Of a stretch of DNA of 64,000 bases, positions 9,546-21,328 are shown piece after piece (position 1 is the stretch's first letter; every line of letters starts with the position of its first letter). Position numbers and translations under genes: made by a program. The notes beneath the pieces are model-generated. The model had not been told where the DNA came from and made no database searches. It saw nothing but the letters and a program-made list of their open reading frames with translations. The DNA comes from Neurospora tetraspora (Eukaryota > Ascomycota > Sordariomycetes > Sordariales > Sordariaceae): positions 7,130,001 through 7,194,000 of the forward strand of contig NW_026944383.1 in NCBI RefSeq assembly GCF_033439725.1, read 5' to 3'.

Positions 9546-12500
9546 AGTCGCACGCTGACTCAGGAGAGCAGCTCGGTGAGAATGGTCACGGCAAACGAGC
9601 TTTGCAAAGGCTAGATCGAGCCCGACGGATTCACAACGGACTGCTGCAGACAGCGTCAAACATAGACCTTGCTCTTCTCAAAGGCCCCTCTGAGGGTCTT
9701 CCGTCACTAGACCCAGAATATTCCGAAGTGTTCGGCGGGATATGGTATCAGATAAAAGTATCGAGGTCTTTGTTTCGTGTGTTGTTTGCCCTTCACGGTC
9801 CCAAGTGACATAGGCAGAAAGTCGACAGACTGTTGACTAGTGGAGTAAAAACGAGGCACCTCTAGATCGAACTGTAGCCAAAGTGTATTCGCCCAAGTCC
9901 CATGTGAGGGTAAAATCGTCGTATCGCAACGGGGTACCAAGTCTTGCAACAATCAGCAGAGGTTCGCCGAAGGAAGCATGGGTATGCACAGGATATTTAT
10001 TGATCGGTCTGCAGTATAAGCCCAACTTTGCCCATCGCAGCCAGGTACGTTACGACTGAATCCTCGACGTGGTTGGAAAAGCTCACAATTGTCGCAGTGC
10101 ACCGAGATGAGGAGAGACTTCGGCCGAGTCCGTAAATATGCGAAATTGCAGGCCAGCCTTCATGACCTTTCACGATCGCTTTTCCGGCTTGACTGAAATG
10201 GCCCCTACTAACCCCTTCTCTTATCACACCCAGTTGTCCTGGGCCCTACGATGAAAGGGATGTTCTTTACCGCTGTTTTGATGAACCCTTTCATCCAAGG
10301 TAGGCGGCCGGACCAAATGAGGAGAAACCGCCGTGCGTTTGGGAGGGAACTGGCGAGCGGATTCGGCGGGTAGAGGTAGACTTGGGTGCCCGTAGAGCTG
10401 AGGCTGTTTAATTGTTATCGGGTTCGAGTAGGCCGGAGCAGACGAGCAGGTGTAGGGGTAGGGCGGCGGTCATCAAGCCGCGGATAGGAAAGGGAAGCGG
10501 AGAGAGATCGAGAGGAAACAGGCACAAGGCCGCGAGTGATGTGGGAGTGCTGTTGGTTTTGTATCAGCCATGGAAAAAAGGCCAGGGAGAAGCGGGACCG
10601 GGGCGGAGGTGGGCAGAGCAATGGGACGCCTTGTCACAGCGTCACAAGAGCAACAAATTCCCGTAAAATCATGTCATCAATTCGTTTTTGGAACACTGGC
10701 AGCATGAAGCGGAAGCGGACGGGAGTGGCAGCAGTTACATGGATGTAGGTAGGCTACTGGCTACCTATCGCCAACTGATACGCGTCCACTCATTGAGCAT
10801 GGCAGAGGCAGCTGGAACTCTGGAAGCGAAGACCTTTCCGAGCGTTGATAAGTCGATGCCAGGGTTGGTGATACAGTCCAAACAGTTAACCAAGCAAACC
10901 CAACCACTTACTCCACCATTCAACCCTTGCTACGCCCACGTAGAGTTAGAGGTATCTCTCGCGGTATTGGAACTCGTGATAAGAGGGACGCATCTGAAGG
11001 CAATATATAACTTTAGCTGTCCTCGCGAGGGATCTTCTGCATCGCAGTACTCCCAGCATTTTATATCTTTGTTGTCCGCTTCTAACCACAATCGACTTCA
11101 GAGTACATGGGTCTTTGTGGTCAACCTCTTCGGACATTCTTTCAACGGGGATCGGATGCGCTGTTGGAACTTGGCGGCGGGGTCGGTTCAAGCAGTGGAC
11201 CTGTGATGAGTAGGAGTCTGGGAACCTCAAGCGTATCAATGCCCAACCAGGTCACTGCGCTCTTCTTCTCATTTTCGACCTTTCAATCATTCCACCGTTG
11301 CCTTGTTGTGTTGAGAGATTCTTGCAGGTTGGTACCTATTCCGTGTTCTCAGTTTGCTACTAACTTGCTTTCGGGTGAGGACCACTTACGGTTCACTTCA
11401 CTGCATGTCGTGGTACCACCTAATTGATGCCTCAAGTTCAGCCATCGCGCTGAAAACTCGTCTCACAGAGCTGCTGACAAGACAGTGTTTCCGGCGACCG
11501 AGCGCAAGCCATCGGCCATCTTCCTTTGTCCTTTGGCATTCGTATCACCACCAACGCACCGCGCGCGCACCAGCAGGTGTAGAGGTGAATATGAGCTATT
11601 CCTGCCATTTCTGTAACAGGTGGTGGAAGGCAGGCAGCTCTGGCTCGATGAGAAACCACGGCAAACAGGGCAGGCAGTGGCCCGGGTGTTCATTGGTATT
11701 GCCCTCAGCAGCGAGGCAGCGCATCGCAGGAGCCCCGCCAAGATAGCGCTTCGGACCCGGCCAGACCTGACCGCTCCCCGACATAAATACTCCCCGCCTC
11801 TCGTTGTCCTCCTCTCTTCCGACTGCAAGCAACTTCGGCAGCTTCGCCTTGTGTCTTCACATTCGAGTCCCTGAAACACTCGTATCATGGGGCAAGTTCC
11901 GATCACCGACTACCGTATCTTTGCAGCTTCCCCAACACGTTTCCTCGGCGCTGACCCACCTCGGCTGCCCGGTGACCCGGCTTTCGGTATTTGTTGCAAG
12001 CAGCACTTTTGACCGTCAACGCCTCTGCTCAACCATGACCAAATCTGAAAAGAACACAAGCCTGCAATCGTTTAGCGCGGCCCCCAAGCGTTGCTTGTTG
12101 TTGGTGGCACCACTAATACGGTCATGAAAATGTGCGCCGGAATGAACAAGCGAGAGGCGCATCAGGAGACGCAAAGAAAAGCACCCGGCCTGTTGCTGCT
12201 CGCTCGCAGTCTCACACACCCCCTACCTCTGGACTTGGAGCTTATGATCCGTCTCACAGCAGCAAAGAACAGCATACACTCTGGGCAAACCCAGTCTTGG
12301 AACTTGTAGCGAGTGCCATGTCATGAACCATGTGGCCTGAAATCGGGCAACACCATGATAACGAAACCTGCGTTGCAAGCAGCAAGGAATTTCATGGGGA
12401 AATTTAGCGGGGTGCTAACTGGGCTCATAAATAAAGTCCGTCAAAGGTTGGTCGGTGTGTTGGGTGAAGAGAGGGCGCCCAATACACCGAAAACTCCGTC

Positions 12501-14609
12501 GTCGTTGCCAGGGAGTTTCCTGTACGGAAATTCTGGCAGCGTGACCAAGATCTCCGGCTCCGAGAACGCGCTGCGTTGTTCAACCGCGAAGCAGTGATTG
12601 ATCATTTGTATAGCCATGCGGCCTTCGGAAAAAGTGCCCGTTATTCATCATCAGACCCTCTAGATTCCACCACCTCATGGCTGACCAAAGACAGATAGAT
12701 CGTTGATCCCTGAAACAAGTCCACGCAAGTCCTGGAACGAACAGACACAGACCTCCAGGCCTAACAGCCCCGCCGCCGTGCCATCCATACCTACCTACCC
12801 TGTCGCTTAAGCACATATCCATTGGCTCAGCGTGAATAGCTTCTTGAGTCTCCGAAAGCTGATTTGTCCAACAGCACCGCAATCCTGGGGTTGATCGTCT
12901 TCACTAGCTCGCCGGACCGCCAGCATCAGCGACGATGATGATTGTCGTTGGCAATGTCCAGACAAGATGTCTATTTCGGAGGTTGTGGGCTTGACCAGTA
13001 CGTAACGATATTTGCGCTCGACACATTTCAACACTGAAGAGTCCAAATTGGCCGCCTTCGAATTCCACGAGAGGAGTGACTAACCTGACATGATCCTACG
13101 ACCTTTTCACGATTGTTGTTCGCCTTCATAGAATTCGGCGTCGTGAGCTCTGTCGAGGTCGAACGGAAACTGGTTTGGACCTGAAGCCCTGCAATGAGAA
13201 GCGAATCGAGACCATCAGGAAACCCAAATTGGGCAGGCCCTGCAGGTTGTGACCAATCAGATGTAAGACAAGGCCAACTGACCTCAGGAGCAGCCATCGA
13301 GCCACCTCTCTCTCCCCTCCTCAAAAGTCGAACATCCGCTCTTTGCATCTGGGGCGTGTTTGGTTTCGATGTTTTCAATTTTTCAGTTTTCCCTTTGTTG
13401 AATCTCTTGCGTGGTTGGCTGCATGAGGTTCTTGGGACACTCCAACCACCTCTGCATCTGGCACGACATCGAAAAGCATTTCCCAGCCCCTCCGTGACCA
13501 CCAAATGCCTCCTCCGCCTGGGCAACTGTCGGGTTGCCATGTTTCCAATTTCCATTGCTTGTGCCAAGTGGTCAGCCAAAACGAATAGACACCCTGCTTT
13601 GCCCCCGATATCTACTTCAACACTCTTAACCGCACATCACCCTTGCAGTGAAGAGCGCAGAGCGGAATCGTTGTTCACAAGTGGAACAAGGTAAAACGAG
13701 GTGAAAGGGAGCGCTTTAGTGATCAAGCAACACTGCAAACATTCACCTTTTTTTCTTGGCCTGACACTTCTTGCCTGAGGTGATAGATGAGAACAAGGTC
13801 AATTGTCAGAATCCAGTTTTGGCAGACAAGGCAGAAAATTTATTTTAGAAACAAGGATATCTTTCTCCCACGTGAGCTGTCAGTTCCGAGATCAAGAGGA
13901 CTTGTCATCCGTCTTCAAGCTCTACTTCTCTATGATGCCAGGCAGATAAAACCATCACAAGCGTATTGAACCTGCCTCCTGTGTTGTACATAGTTTTATC
14001 CACAAAATATATCCTTCCATCCGATCATATTAGATGCCCGACAGTCAACCTCGCAACCTGCCGCCCGACCCGACCATGCCGACCGACTTGCAACGGGAAA
14101 AAAGTGGGTCACCACTTCCGAATGTCGGGTCGGGTTCGGGCACCGGCACCATCGGAGCGGATCCAGATCCAGTCATGATCGGTCGGGCATCCATCATCCC
14201 TTCCGTCACAGGCAGAAGTTACAATCACAACTGCCTAACCAAACCAACAACACAAAATGTGATATCTGAGTTTCAGACTGAGTCTCACCGTCCTAAGGTA
14301 AGGTAGCCATCCCACGCATACCGGTACTGTGCACTTCAGTTGCCTACCCATCTCGGAAATCTGTAACCTGTGATCTAGCCCTCGGTTCATGCCCCGTTTC
14401 AAAGCTCAAACCCACTGGCAACTCAGTGGAGAACCTCTTCCTTTCAGTTGATCCGTCGTTCAGGGGTAATGTTTTTTGGCTCTCTGTAGGTAGGGTGGTT
14501 GTTGCTAGGGGCAACTCGGTAAAACTGAACGGAGTGAGTGAGGACAGCTGGAGTCGGGTCCAACATGGACACGATACAGCTTCAAATGTGTACGCGGGAT
14601 GTGTCTCGC

Positions 14610-14640
14610 TTGTTGGTGTTGGTGTTGGTGTTGGTGTTGG
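14610..14640. repeat. TGTTGG tandem repeat, about five units
   Basis: Directly visible hexamer repeat in otherwise non-coding sequence. No function is suggested. Confidence 0.85.
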
Positions 14641-15861
14641 CCGAGTCAGTGTTGGCTAAGGTAGTCTTCAACTGTGCTGTTGTTGGCTTTACCCTTCTCC
14701 CAAGTCCCAACCGCCCCCCGATTCCGACCCGTCCAACCCCGTCCAACCAACCCGTCTCGATGTTTGTCGTCCGCCCCGTGCCGTTGTTGTTGCCAGGAGG
14801 CACCATCGAAAATATCTGTTGCCGCTAGCATCCCTTCAGTTGGTAATCACCTCAGAGCCTCGGGGAAAACATTATCAAGGAAGTTAAAGTTGTCTGCTTC
14901 AGACAGGTAAGTTGCAGTGTGCCTGCCGCGCATCTGCTTCGAACTTGGAATCGTGGTTCGCACTCAATTGCGCGCCTGAGTTTGGGAGTCGTGAGCAAAG
15001 CAAACGAGAATGGGATGTTGGTGGACCGTGCTCACCACTGCGAGCAACGCACAAGGCAGTTGGTGGTGTCGAACGGTGCGCCGCCGCGACAGCGATATCG
15101 CGCGATAGCGACACCTCGCCTCCGTCCCACTTGCCCGCTGCGCCGCCAAACAACGAATGTTGCCATTTGGACTGCAACAAACTGTCGCAAAAACCTCAAG
15201 ACGCAGAATAATAAAAAAAGTAAAAACGTCGCAGAAAAGTCCAGACGTCTTCCAAGCCGAAGCAGCATGTCCGCAGCCAAGATTTCTGACAAGAAAAAAG
15301 TGCAAAAAGAATGACAAAAATATGATTCGAATTCTGGATGTCCAGATGGTTTGTTCCAAAGATTAGGGTATTGGAGTATTTTGGGCCAACTCACGGTCAC
15401 ATCCGGTAAAAGGCAGGAGATGAGTTCGTATGAGCAGGCCCACTCCGATGGAAGGAAGGAAAAGACCTAACCTATATACTGCCATTTGCTCGTGGGTGCC
15501 CCACCACAGCGGTTGGGCAGCACCAGCGCCCACCAGCGAACATCAACAAACACCACAACCACAACAACCACGAGGTGAACAGTGCTCTCGCTGAATGGCT
15601 CGTGCATCGCTACGTTTCACATCTTTTTAAGGATTTCAGACGCGACAATTGGATTTTGCGGTTTGTGGAGTTGAGATTGATGGAGTAATCAAAAGGAGCA
15701 TGTTTCTTGAAGGCAGACCTGGAAGATCTATGTGCATCCATTTGGCAGATACCCAAACGGTGGTTGTTGTTCTGCAATTCGGGCTCTCTATCATGTCTTT
15801 TGCTCTCATTGTCATGAGCATCGTCAATTTCTTCTTGGTGTTTTGGAACCTCACAAGATCT

Positions 15862-15905
15862 ATGTAACCACACATTCTCGATTACATGCACATGTGTGGT
15901 TACAT
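15862..15905. repeat. Perfect 14-bp inverted repeat (hairpin)
   Basis: ATGTAACCACACAT (15862-15875) is repeated as its exact reverse complement at 15892-15905 with a 16-nt spacer. It lies about 230 bp beyond the 3' end of the RAD17 gene. It could be a transcript hairpin, a protein-binding palindrome or a remnant of a small element. No target duplication is evident. Confidence 0.7.
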
Positions 15906-16138
15906 TTCTTCTTGAGCTGTCCGATATAGACCATGTTGTTTTTCATCTATTTCTCTCTAATATCGAAAGCAGGCCTAATATTCCTTTTCGTCCTAATCAC
16001 ATGGCTCAAAATCCCTTTCTACCATGAACCTGCCCTAATTCACTCCATCAACTTATCAAGCTCAATGGACCCTTGAACTTTTGATTGTGATTAAAGCCTC
16101 TGCCTGCCATGTTTTCAAGCTCCCACCTCCCCCTCATA

Positions 16139-18976
16139 TCAATCATCCTCAATATCATCATCACTCAGCACCAAGCTCTGAATCCCACCCAGCTCCGCTG
16201 CCTCCTGCCCCTGTCCACTACCATGCACCCTACTGGCCGCAGCCCGATTAAGGATCGCACCCAGCCCTCTCTTGTTTCGCCCGGGACTCGTCGCTTCCTC
16301 CACAGGTTTATCTGTAGCCCAACTCTCAGTAACCCCAGCCTCCTCCGCTCCTACGGCTTCGTCTTCATCCAACTCCTCTGTTGCGGGGGGTCCAATGCCC
16401 TGGAATGACACGATCTTGTCTAGGTCCCGGATACGCATGGAACCGAACGAGCAGCGTCGACGACGGGCTATGTGGGCCATGTAGGGGAGACGCTCGAGAA
16501 CCATTTCTTGTCGAGCGGAGGAGCCAAGTGAGAGGAGAGGAGGCGCGGAACTACTTGACGCGGTGGTCTGTTCTTGCCTGGCTGGTTGAGGCCTTTGTGT
16601 CGTAGCCCAGTTTGTTACGCTGTTATTGTTCGGGTTCGCTGTCGAAGATGGCCTCTGGAACGCCAATGCCCCGCTGGTCAAACTCATCGTCGCGGTGCCG
16701 CTCTGCGATAACGTCGTGCCGTCCTCGCCTTTGAGCATCTTTGTAGCCCACATGTCCACACAACCTTCCAGCTCTTCTTTGGCTCTCCACAGCTTGAGGT
16801 AAGCCGGGTAGAACATTTTGAACGCGTCTCCTCCCCCACGACCCGACGTGGGGTGTGTCTGCCGTTTTACGGGCGACGGCAAGGAGAACAGCAGGCCGCG
16901 AACGGCGACCTGGAATGCCATCTCGTCCTGCCGGAGTATATGGCTACCTGCATCCTTGCCGCCGTAGTTCCCACCGGCGAATGCTCCTTTTCCACCAAAG
17001 AAGATGTCCCAGGATGGACAAAGAAGGTCGGCTTCGGACAGGTAATCGAGACATCCGTTCATGTAGTCTAGGGAAGAATTAGGGTCGAGGGGACTGCTCT
17101 CGCACGACAGGGCGTAGTTTTCGTGTAAAGCCGCAATGAAGGTCTGGGTATCAGTACCGAGCTCGTCAATCAGCGTGTCAACAGCAACTTCGGATTTCTT
17201 CGGCCTGGACAGATGTGACATGTAGTTAGGCAGCGTCTCTGCTTTTGCTTCTTCAGACCCCGGGGGAAACGGCTGCTCTGCCCTTTTGTTGTATACCACT
17301 TTGCCAACCGCATGGAAGATACCCAGGGTTGCCTCCCGCTGAGATATCAACTCAAGGCTTTCTTGCTCACCCTTGGTCAGCGCTGCATCCTTTGATCCTT
17401 TTTTGGTCTTCGTAAAAGCAATCTTGGATCCCCAGTCGGCGTCATCGTCGCCCTTGACACAGAGGAACTCTAGCGATGCGATTGCATTTCGGATGTCTCC
17501 AATTTCTCCAAGACGTTTGAGCACCAGTGGTCCTGGGGTCCTACGGCGACCCGACCTTCGAGCCTCCTTCTTCACAACCAGCTCCAAAGCTTTAGCGAGG
17601 AGAGAGGGCGCAATGGGGTTGAATTCGATGGCACCTGTCCCGGGGTGTCGAAAAATCTCGGGACCTAGTAACCGATGTGCAGTAAAGCTGTCCGCGGAAG
17701 CAGACGTTGTGGTAAGCAGCGTTTCGGATATTACCATTACTATTGGAACGATCGAGTCTGCAGGTGGCGCCTGTGCAAAGGTTGTAAGTGCTGGAGTATT
17801 AGCCGCCAAGAACTCGAGGATTGTGTTCCTGAAGTTTGTCAAGGCGGTGGATGATCGCTTGAAAGTGTTTGGAAATTCCTCAATTAGGATCAGCCTTCGG
17901 CCCTGCTTTGATGTGTTAGTGGTGGGCGCCGGTGCCGGTGGAGGTGAGTCCCCTTCCAGGTCCAGCTGTCCAAACTTCCCGCCTCTTCCCAAGAACTCTT
18001 CGAACTGCGAAGACGCAGATTGCCATCCCTGAGGAGCACCGTAAGAACTTGCTGGATTTCTCCATTCAAGAACCTCGCACTGCATGTCCTCGGCCAGGAG
18101 CTTCAGAGTGGTCGTTTTGCCTGTGCCAGCAGCACCCTTCAGCACTAGGAGGCGCTGCCTCATCCGGCCAGCAATAACGTCCTCCAACCATTTCCGCACA
18201 TCTCCCACCTTCCTCTTATGTACCGCCAGCTCCTCGAGGTTCGTCGGTGCAAATCGTTCGGACCACGGTCGAGAATCGTCTTCGGTTGGTGCAGCTGGGG
18301 CAACCGCTAGCCTGGCCGGCCTCGATGGCTTCAAGAATCGCTGACCCGTGGTCGAGCTTAGCGTACTAGCCTGGGTGCTGAACACCGAGCTCCCTTGGGA
18401 AGTGCCTTGCGAGTTGTCTTTGAAGCGCCTGTGAGCTTGCAGTCCGACAAAGCTGGACGCTGCCGTCTTGGACAGAGCAATGTCGTCATCAGACTCGCTT
18501 ATGATATCCTCCAGAAAATCGCTGAGGTCCTTGCTGCTCACGCCCGATGCCGCAGACGGTTGGCTCCTTTCTGCTTGCTTCGAGAAGAGAACCTTGAGGT
18601 CCCCATTTCTCCCATTTTCCTCTGTTTTGAGTTTCTTCTGTGCCCTTGTCCGTGACTTGATCGGGCTTGCGCTTGGGCTTCTGGGGGCAGCTTTTGGCAG
18701 TCGGTTCTGGAGCGTGGAAGACGATGTAGCTGGAGGTTGAGATCTTGCTGAAGCGCGCGTAGTTCTCGTAACGGGTCGAACGGGACTGGAAGATTCCGGT
18801 ATTACTTCGAGGAGGTCGTCATCATCTGGCTTGGCGGACTTGTTCGCGACGGGGGACGCGATGAGGAAGCGCTTCAGGGTGTTTTGATTGTTTTGACTCG
18901 TCTGTTTCTTCTCGTCTTCTTCGGCGTCAGAGTCGTCGACAATGGTCCGTTTGCGTCGCTTTGCAGCCGGCGCCAT
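16139..18976 (-). CDS. rad17: RAD17 checkpoint clamp loader
   Basis: Intron-free frame of 945 aa. Rad17 replaces the large RFC subunit in the complex that loads the 9-1-1 clamp at damaged DNA and so activates the ATR/Mec1 checkpoint in the nucleus. The Walker A motif KGAAGTGKTTT is at about residue 279 and the Walker B-like LILIEEFPN follows near 365. The conserved block SQREATLGIFHAVGKVVYNK and the downstream DLDKIVSFQGI-type segment fit the Rad17 family. The N terminus is basic then acidic (KRRKRTIVDDSDAEEDE), and the extreme C terminus is an acidic Ser/Asp tail that could be a CK2 site. The start is the ATG at 18976; codons further upstream in frame include only a GTG. The next gene upstream on the same strand ends 442 bp away. 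Confidence 0.93.
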   Translation of the reverse strand: MAPAAKRRKRTIVDDSDAEEDEKKQTSQNNQNTLKRFLIASPVANKSAKPDDDDLLEVIPESSSPVRPVTRTTRASARSQPPATSSSTLQNRLPKAAPRSPSASPIKSRTRAQKKLKTEENGRNGDLKVLFSKQAERSQPSAASGVSSKDLSDFLEDIISESDDDIALSKTAASSFVGLQAHRRFKDNSQGTSQGSSVFSTQASTLSSTTGQRFLKPSRPARLAVAPAAPTEDDSRPWSERFAPTNLEELAVHKRKVGDVRKWLEDVIAGRMRQRLLVLKGAAGTGKTTTLKLLAEDMQCEVLEWRNPASSYGAPQGWQSASSQFEEFLGRGGKFGQLDLEGDSPPPAPAPTTNTSKQGRRLILIEEFPNTFKRSSTALTNFRNTILEFLAANTPALTTFAQAPPADSIVPIVMVISETLLTTTSASADSFTAHRLLGPEIFRHPGTGAIEFNPIAPSLLAKALELVVKKEARRSGRRRTPGPLVLKRLGEIGDIRNAIASLEFLCVKGDDDADWGSKIAFTKTKKGSKDAALTKGEQESLELISQREATLGIFHAVGKVVYNKRAEQPFPPGSEEAKAETLPNYMSHLSRPKKSEVAVDTLIDELGTDTQTFIAALHENYALSCESSPLDPNSSLDYMNGCLDYLSEADLLCPSWDIFFGGKGAFAGGNYGGKDAGSHILRQDEMAFQVAVRGLLFSLPSPVKRQTHPTSGRGGGDAFKMFYPAYLKLWRAKEELEGCVDMWATKMLKGEDGTTLSQSGTATMSLTSGALAFQRPSSTANPNNNSVTNWATTQRPQPARQEQTTASSSSAPPLLSLGSSARQEMVLERLPYMAHIARRRRCSFGSMRIRDLDKIVSFQGIGPPATEELDEDEAVGAEEAGVTESWATDKPVEEATSPGRNKRGLGAILNRAAASRVHGSGQGQEAAELGGIQSLVLSDDDIEDD

Positions 18977-19418
18977 TGCAAGTTTCGCAGGTGCGTGCGA
19001 CACGGAATTGGTCACATTGCACGGCGGGATGTAAGAGAGCTGTTAAAAAAACGGCGGTTGTTGAAGCGACGAAGTTCCAAACTAAACAGAAAACCATCAT
19101 GGAGGCAATCGCGATAGGCGGCACTCGGCTACCGCGACCTAAACTGCACGGCCCTGGCCCGAATTTCCAGCGCAAACGCACGATTTACAGGGAGAACTAA
19201 GCCAACCCTAACCCTTTTGTCATGTGAACCGCCCAGCACTCGCTCATCAACGGTAACACTCGTATGAAACCAGAACGCCTTCTCAACCGCTGAATCGATT
19301 ATTATGGTGGTTTCATCATTAACAGTCTGATAAGAGTTTGTAAAGGGCATTGATAATGTACAGAGAATGCAACACTTTGCTTAATCATCACCGAACTCCA
19401 AACCCATAGGCCTCCAAA
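18977..19418. other. Promoter region of the rad17 gene
   Basis: 442-bp spacer between two minus-strand genes. It is AT-moderate, and I see no ORF or repeat of note. It should hold the rad17 promoter and the 3' flank of the questin-oxidase-like gene. Confidence 0.4.
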
Positions 19419-20758
19419 CTACCACCATCCCTCGAAATCATCCGCAAACCGAACCGCGGCTGCGAGGAACCGGTCATGGACATCGCCCCAAGTCCTTGCC
19501 GCCTCTCTGATTGACCGAATCCCTGTTGAGTGTGTTAGTAAAGGGATCGGAACCAAGAAGTATCAAGAGGGCAACCAACCTTTCACATAATGAGCATCCT
19601 TCGCAAACCGACCGTTCAGCGCCTTGTCCTCAACATAGTTCCAGCTCTTCCCCTTCAGGTCCTGAGGGATGTAATCCGGATCGACCTTGGGGCGTAGCAC
19701 AGCAATGTAGGCTGCCAGGGTAAGGAGCCACCATTGCCTCACGAGATTGATGTGGAACTTGACTGGTACGAAGGGGAGCAACACTCGAACGGCATGGCTC
19801 GTTGTCAATACGTGGACAAGGAAGAAGTTGTAAGAATGCGTCCCGGGTGGAACAGATGCAACCAGGAGCTCAATTGCCGCTTCCTGGGACTCGCGGAATT
19901 GCTCGACGGGGTTGGACAGTTCCCAAGCATTCCAGTACTCCAACACCAGTGGCTCGGCCTTCTCGAAGAGTACATCGACGTTCTCGAATTTGGCCTCGTC
20001 AAATAGGCCGTCAAATCGGCTGTCGTTCGCTACCTTGCTCAGGAGCTCAGAGGGCGATGTGGAGGTGAAGGAAGACTTCTTGGTGTACGATGAGTCGTCG
20101 ATGTACTTGTGCAAGTAATTGTACGTCGAGGACGCCAAGCTTAGAGCTTCAATGGCGAGCTCTCTATTATCGAATTCGTAGGCATAGCCCAAGTGGATGA
20201 GAGGATGGCCAACTGTATGACTTGGTCAGCGGAATGAACCATGACCTTGGAGGTTGAAATTGAGTACTTACGACTGGAAATGAGACCATTGATCAATGGC
20301 TGCTTGCCCCCAAACATGAACTCCTCAATAACCTGCTTCCAGTCATATTTGTACTTCATGACCATCATGTCCTCAAAGAAGTCAACATAGGCTCTCTGAT
20401 ACCGTCTGTCACCTAGGTTATCCCTCCAGTCTGCCTCGGAGACCTCAGAAGGCGAGTCCTTCCATGGTTCCAACGTCTTGGACTCTTCCTCATAGATGTC
20501 ATACAGCTGCGGTGCCTGAGCGCCCAGTTTATATGAAGAGCAGAGGATATGTGCCATATGGTTGTCATATTGCAGGTCATGGTACAAGATGGAATGGTTC
20601 ACATGGTTAGCCCGTAAGAGGTGCTTGAGTGTCCGCGGCCGCTTGTCTGCGTCGGTCTCGATGTTTTGGACTTCGACGGGAGGAACGTCGATGGCTCTGG
20701 GCGCCTCACCACCAACCAGCCTGTTGACCAGGGGAACATAGGAAAGGAGACCTGCCAT
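19419..20758 (-). CDS. Questin oxidase-like protein
   Basis: Predicted 407 aa from three exons: 20758-20272, 20212-19580 and 19522-19419. Introns of 59 and 57 nt have GTAAGT and GTTGGT donors, CTGAC and CTAAC branch points and CAG acceptors. The family is the questin oxidase-like group (Pfam Questin_oxidase). Visible family blocks are RTLKHLLRANHVNHSILYHD near the N terminus, LGDRRYQRAYVDFFED in the middle, the spliced GHPLIHLGYAYEF and a C terminus ending in an FADDFEGWW-type tail. Characterised members open the anthraquinone ring of questin by Baeyer-Villiger-type oxidation. No polyketide cluster genes are nearby, so the substrate here is unknown. The ATG at 20758 has a perfect ACCATGG context. 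It shares a 570-bp divergent promoter region with the epimerase gene. Confidence 0.85.
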
Positions 20759-21328
20759 GGTCAAATCGACGTAACTGATGTTTTCTTCTTGGTATCTCGA
20801 CGGGAGATTGCGAGACAAGATGATGTTGTAGAAAAAAACACGCCACTGCAATCACATGGGATGGAGACAACTCAATGAAGCTCTCAGGCGATACAGAAGG
20901 CACCCCGGCGCTCGCTAACAATTTTGTTGGGGGCGGTTCAGTTGGGATTCCACTGATGTCAACGGCAACTGGACCTGTCGGTCGATCCCGTTCAACAGCC
21001 AGCTGGCAGGCACCTCGCTGGCTTCCCCGCTGTCGTCATTGCCAAGCTCTTTAATCCCCACTTTCGCTCCGTGAAGCCCCACCGTCGTCGGGACAGAACC
21101 GGCCGGGTCGGCGAACGGGCCAGGGCACCGTGCCCCTCTTCCGCCATGTGGATGTGGAACGACCCATCCGCCATCGGGGACCCTCATACCCATCCCGTCC
21201 CGCCCAGCTAGGTCAAGGTAGGAATAGACCGGATTGGCAGAGTCATCCATCTCAAACCGCGATATCGTATCATCTGATCTTGAACATAAACATCAAAGAC
21301 TCCTCAACACAAAAACCACACATTCACA
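20759..21328. promoter_or_regulatory. Divergent promoter region between questin-oxidase-like and epimerase genes
   Basis: 570 bp separate two divergently transcribed genes, so both promoters must lie here. No TATA-like box is obvious. A CA-rich stretch just before 21329 resembles fungal 5' leaders. Confidence 0.45.

Larger units (their letters stand above)
9546..16138. other. 6.6-kb gene-poor region
   Basis: No frame here looks like a conserved protein. The longest (10688-11206 plus, 13028-13579 minus, 13194-13694 plus) lack domain-like composition and consistent splice signals. Small structures present are a TGTTGG tandem repeat at 14610-14640 and a perfect 14-bp inverted repeat at 15862-15905. 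It may hold long 5' leaders, noncoding transcripts or an unrecognised small gene. Confidence 0.4.

Noticed and set aside
10688-11206. 172-codon plus-strand frame
   Set aside because: No domain, no splice support, no biased codon pattern; chance open frame in the gene-poor region.
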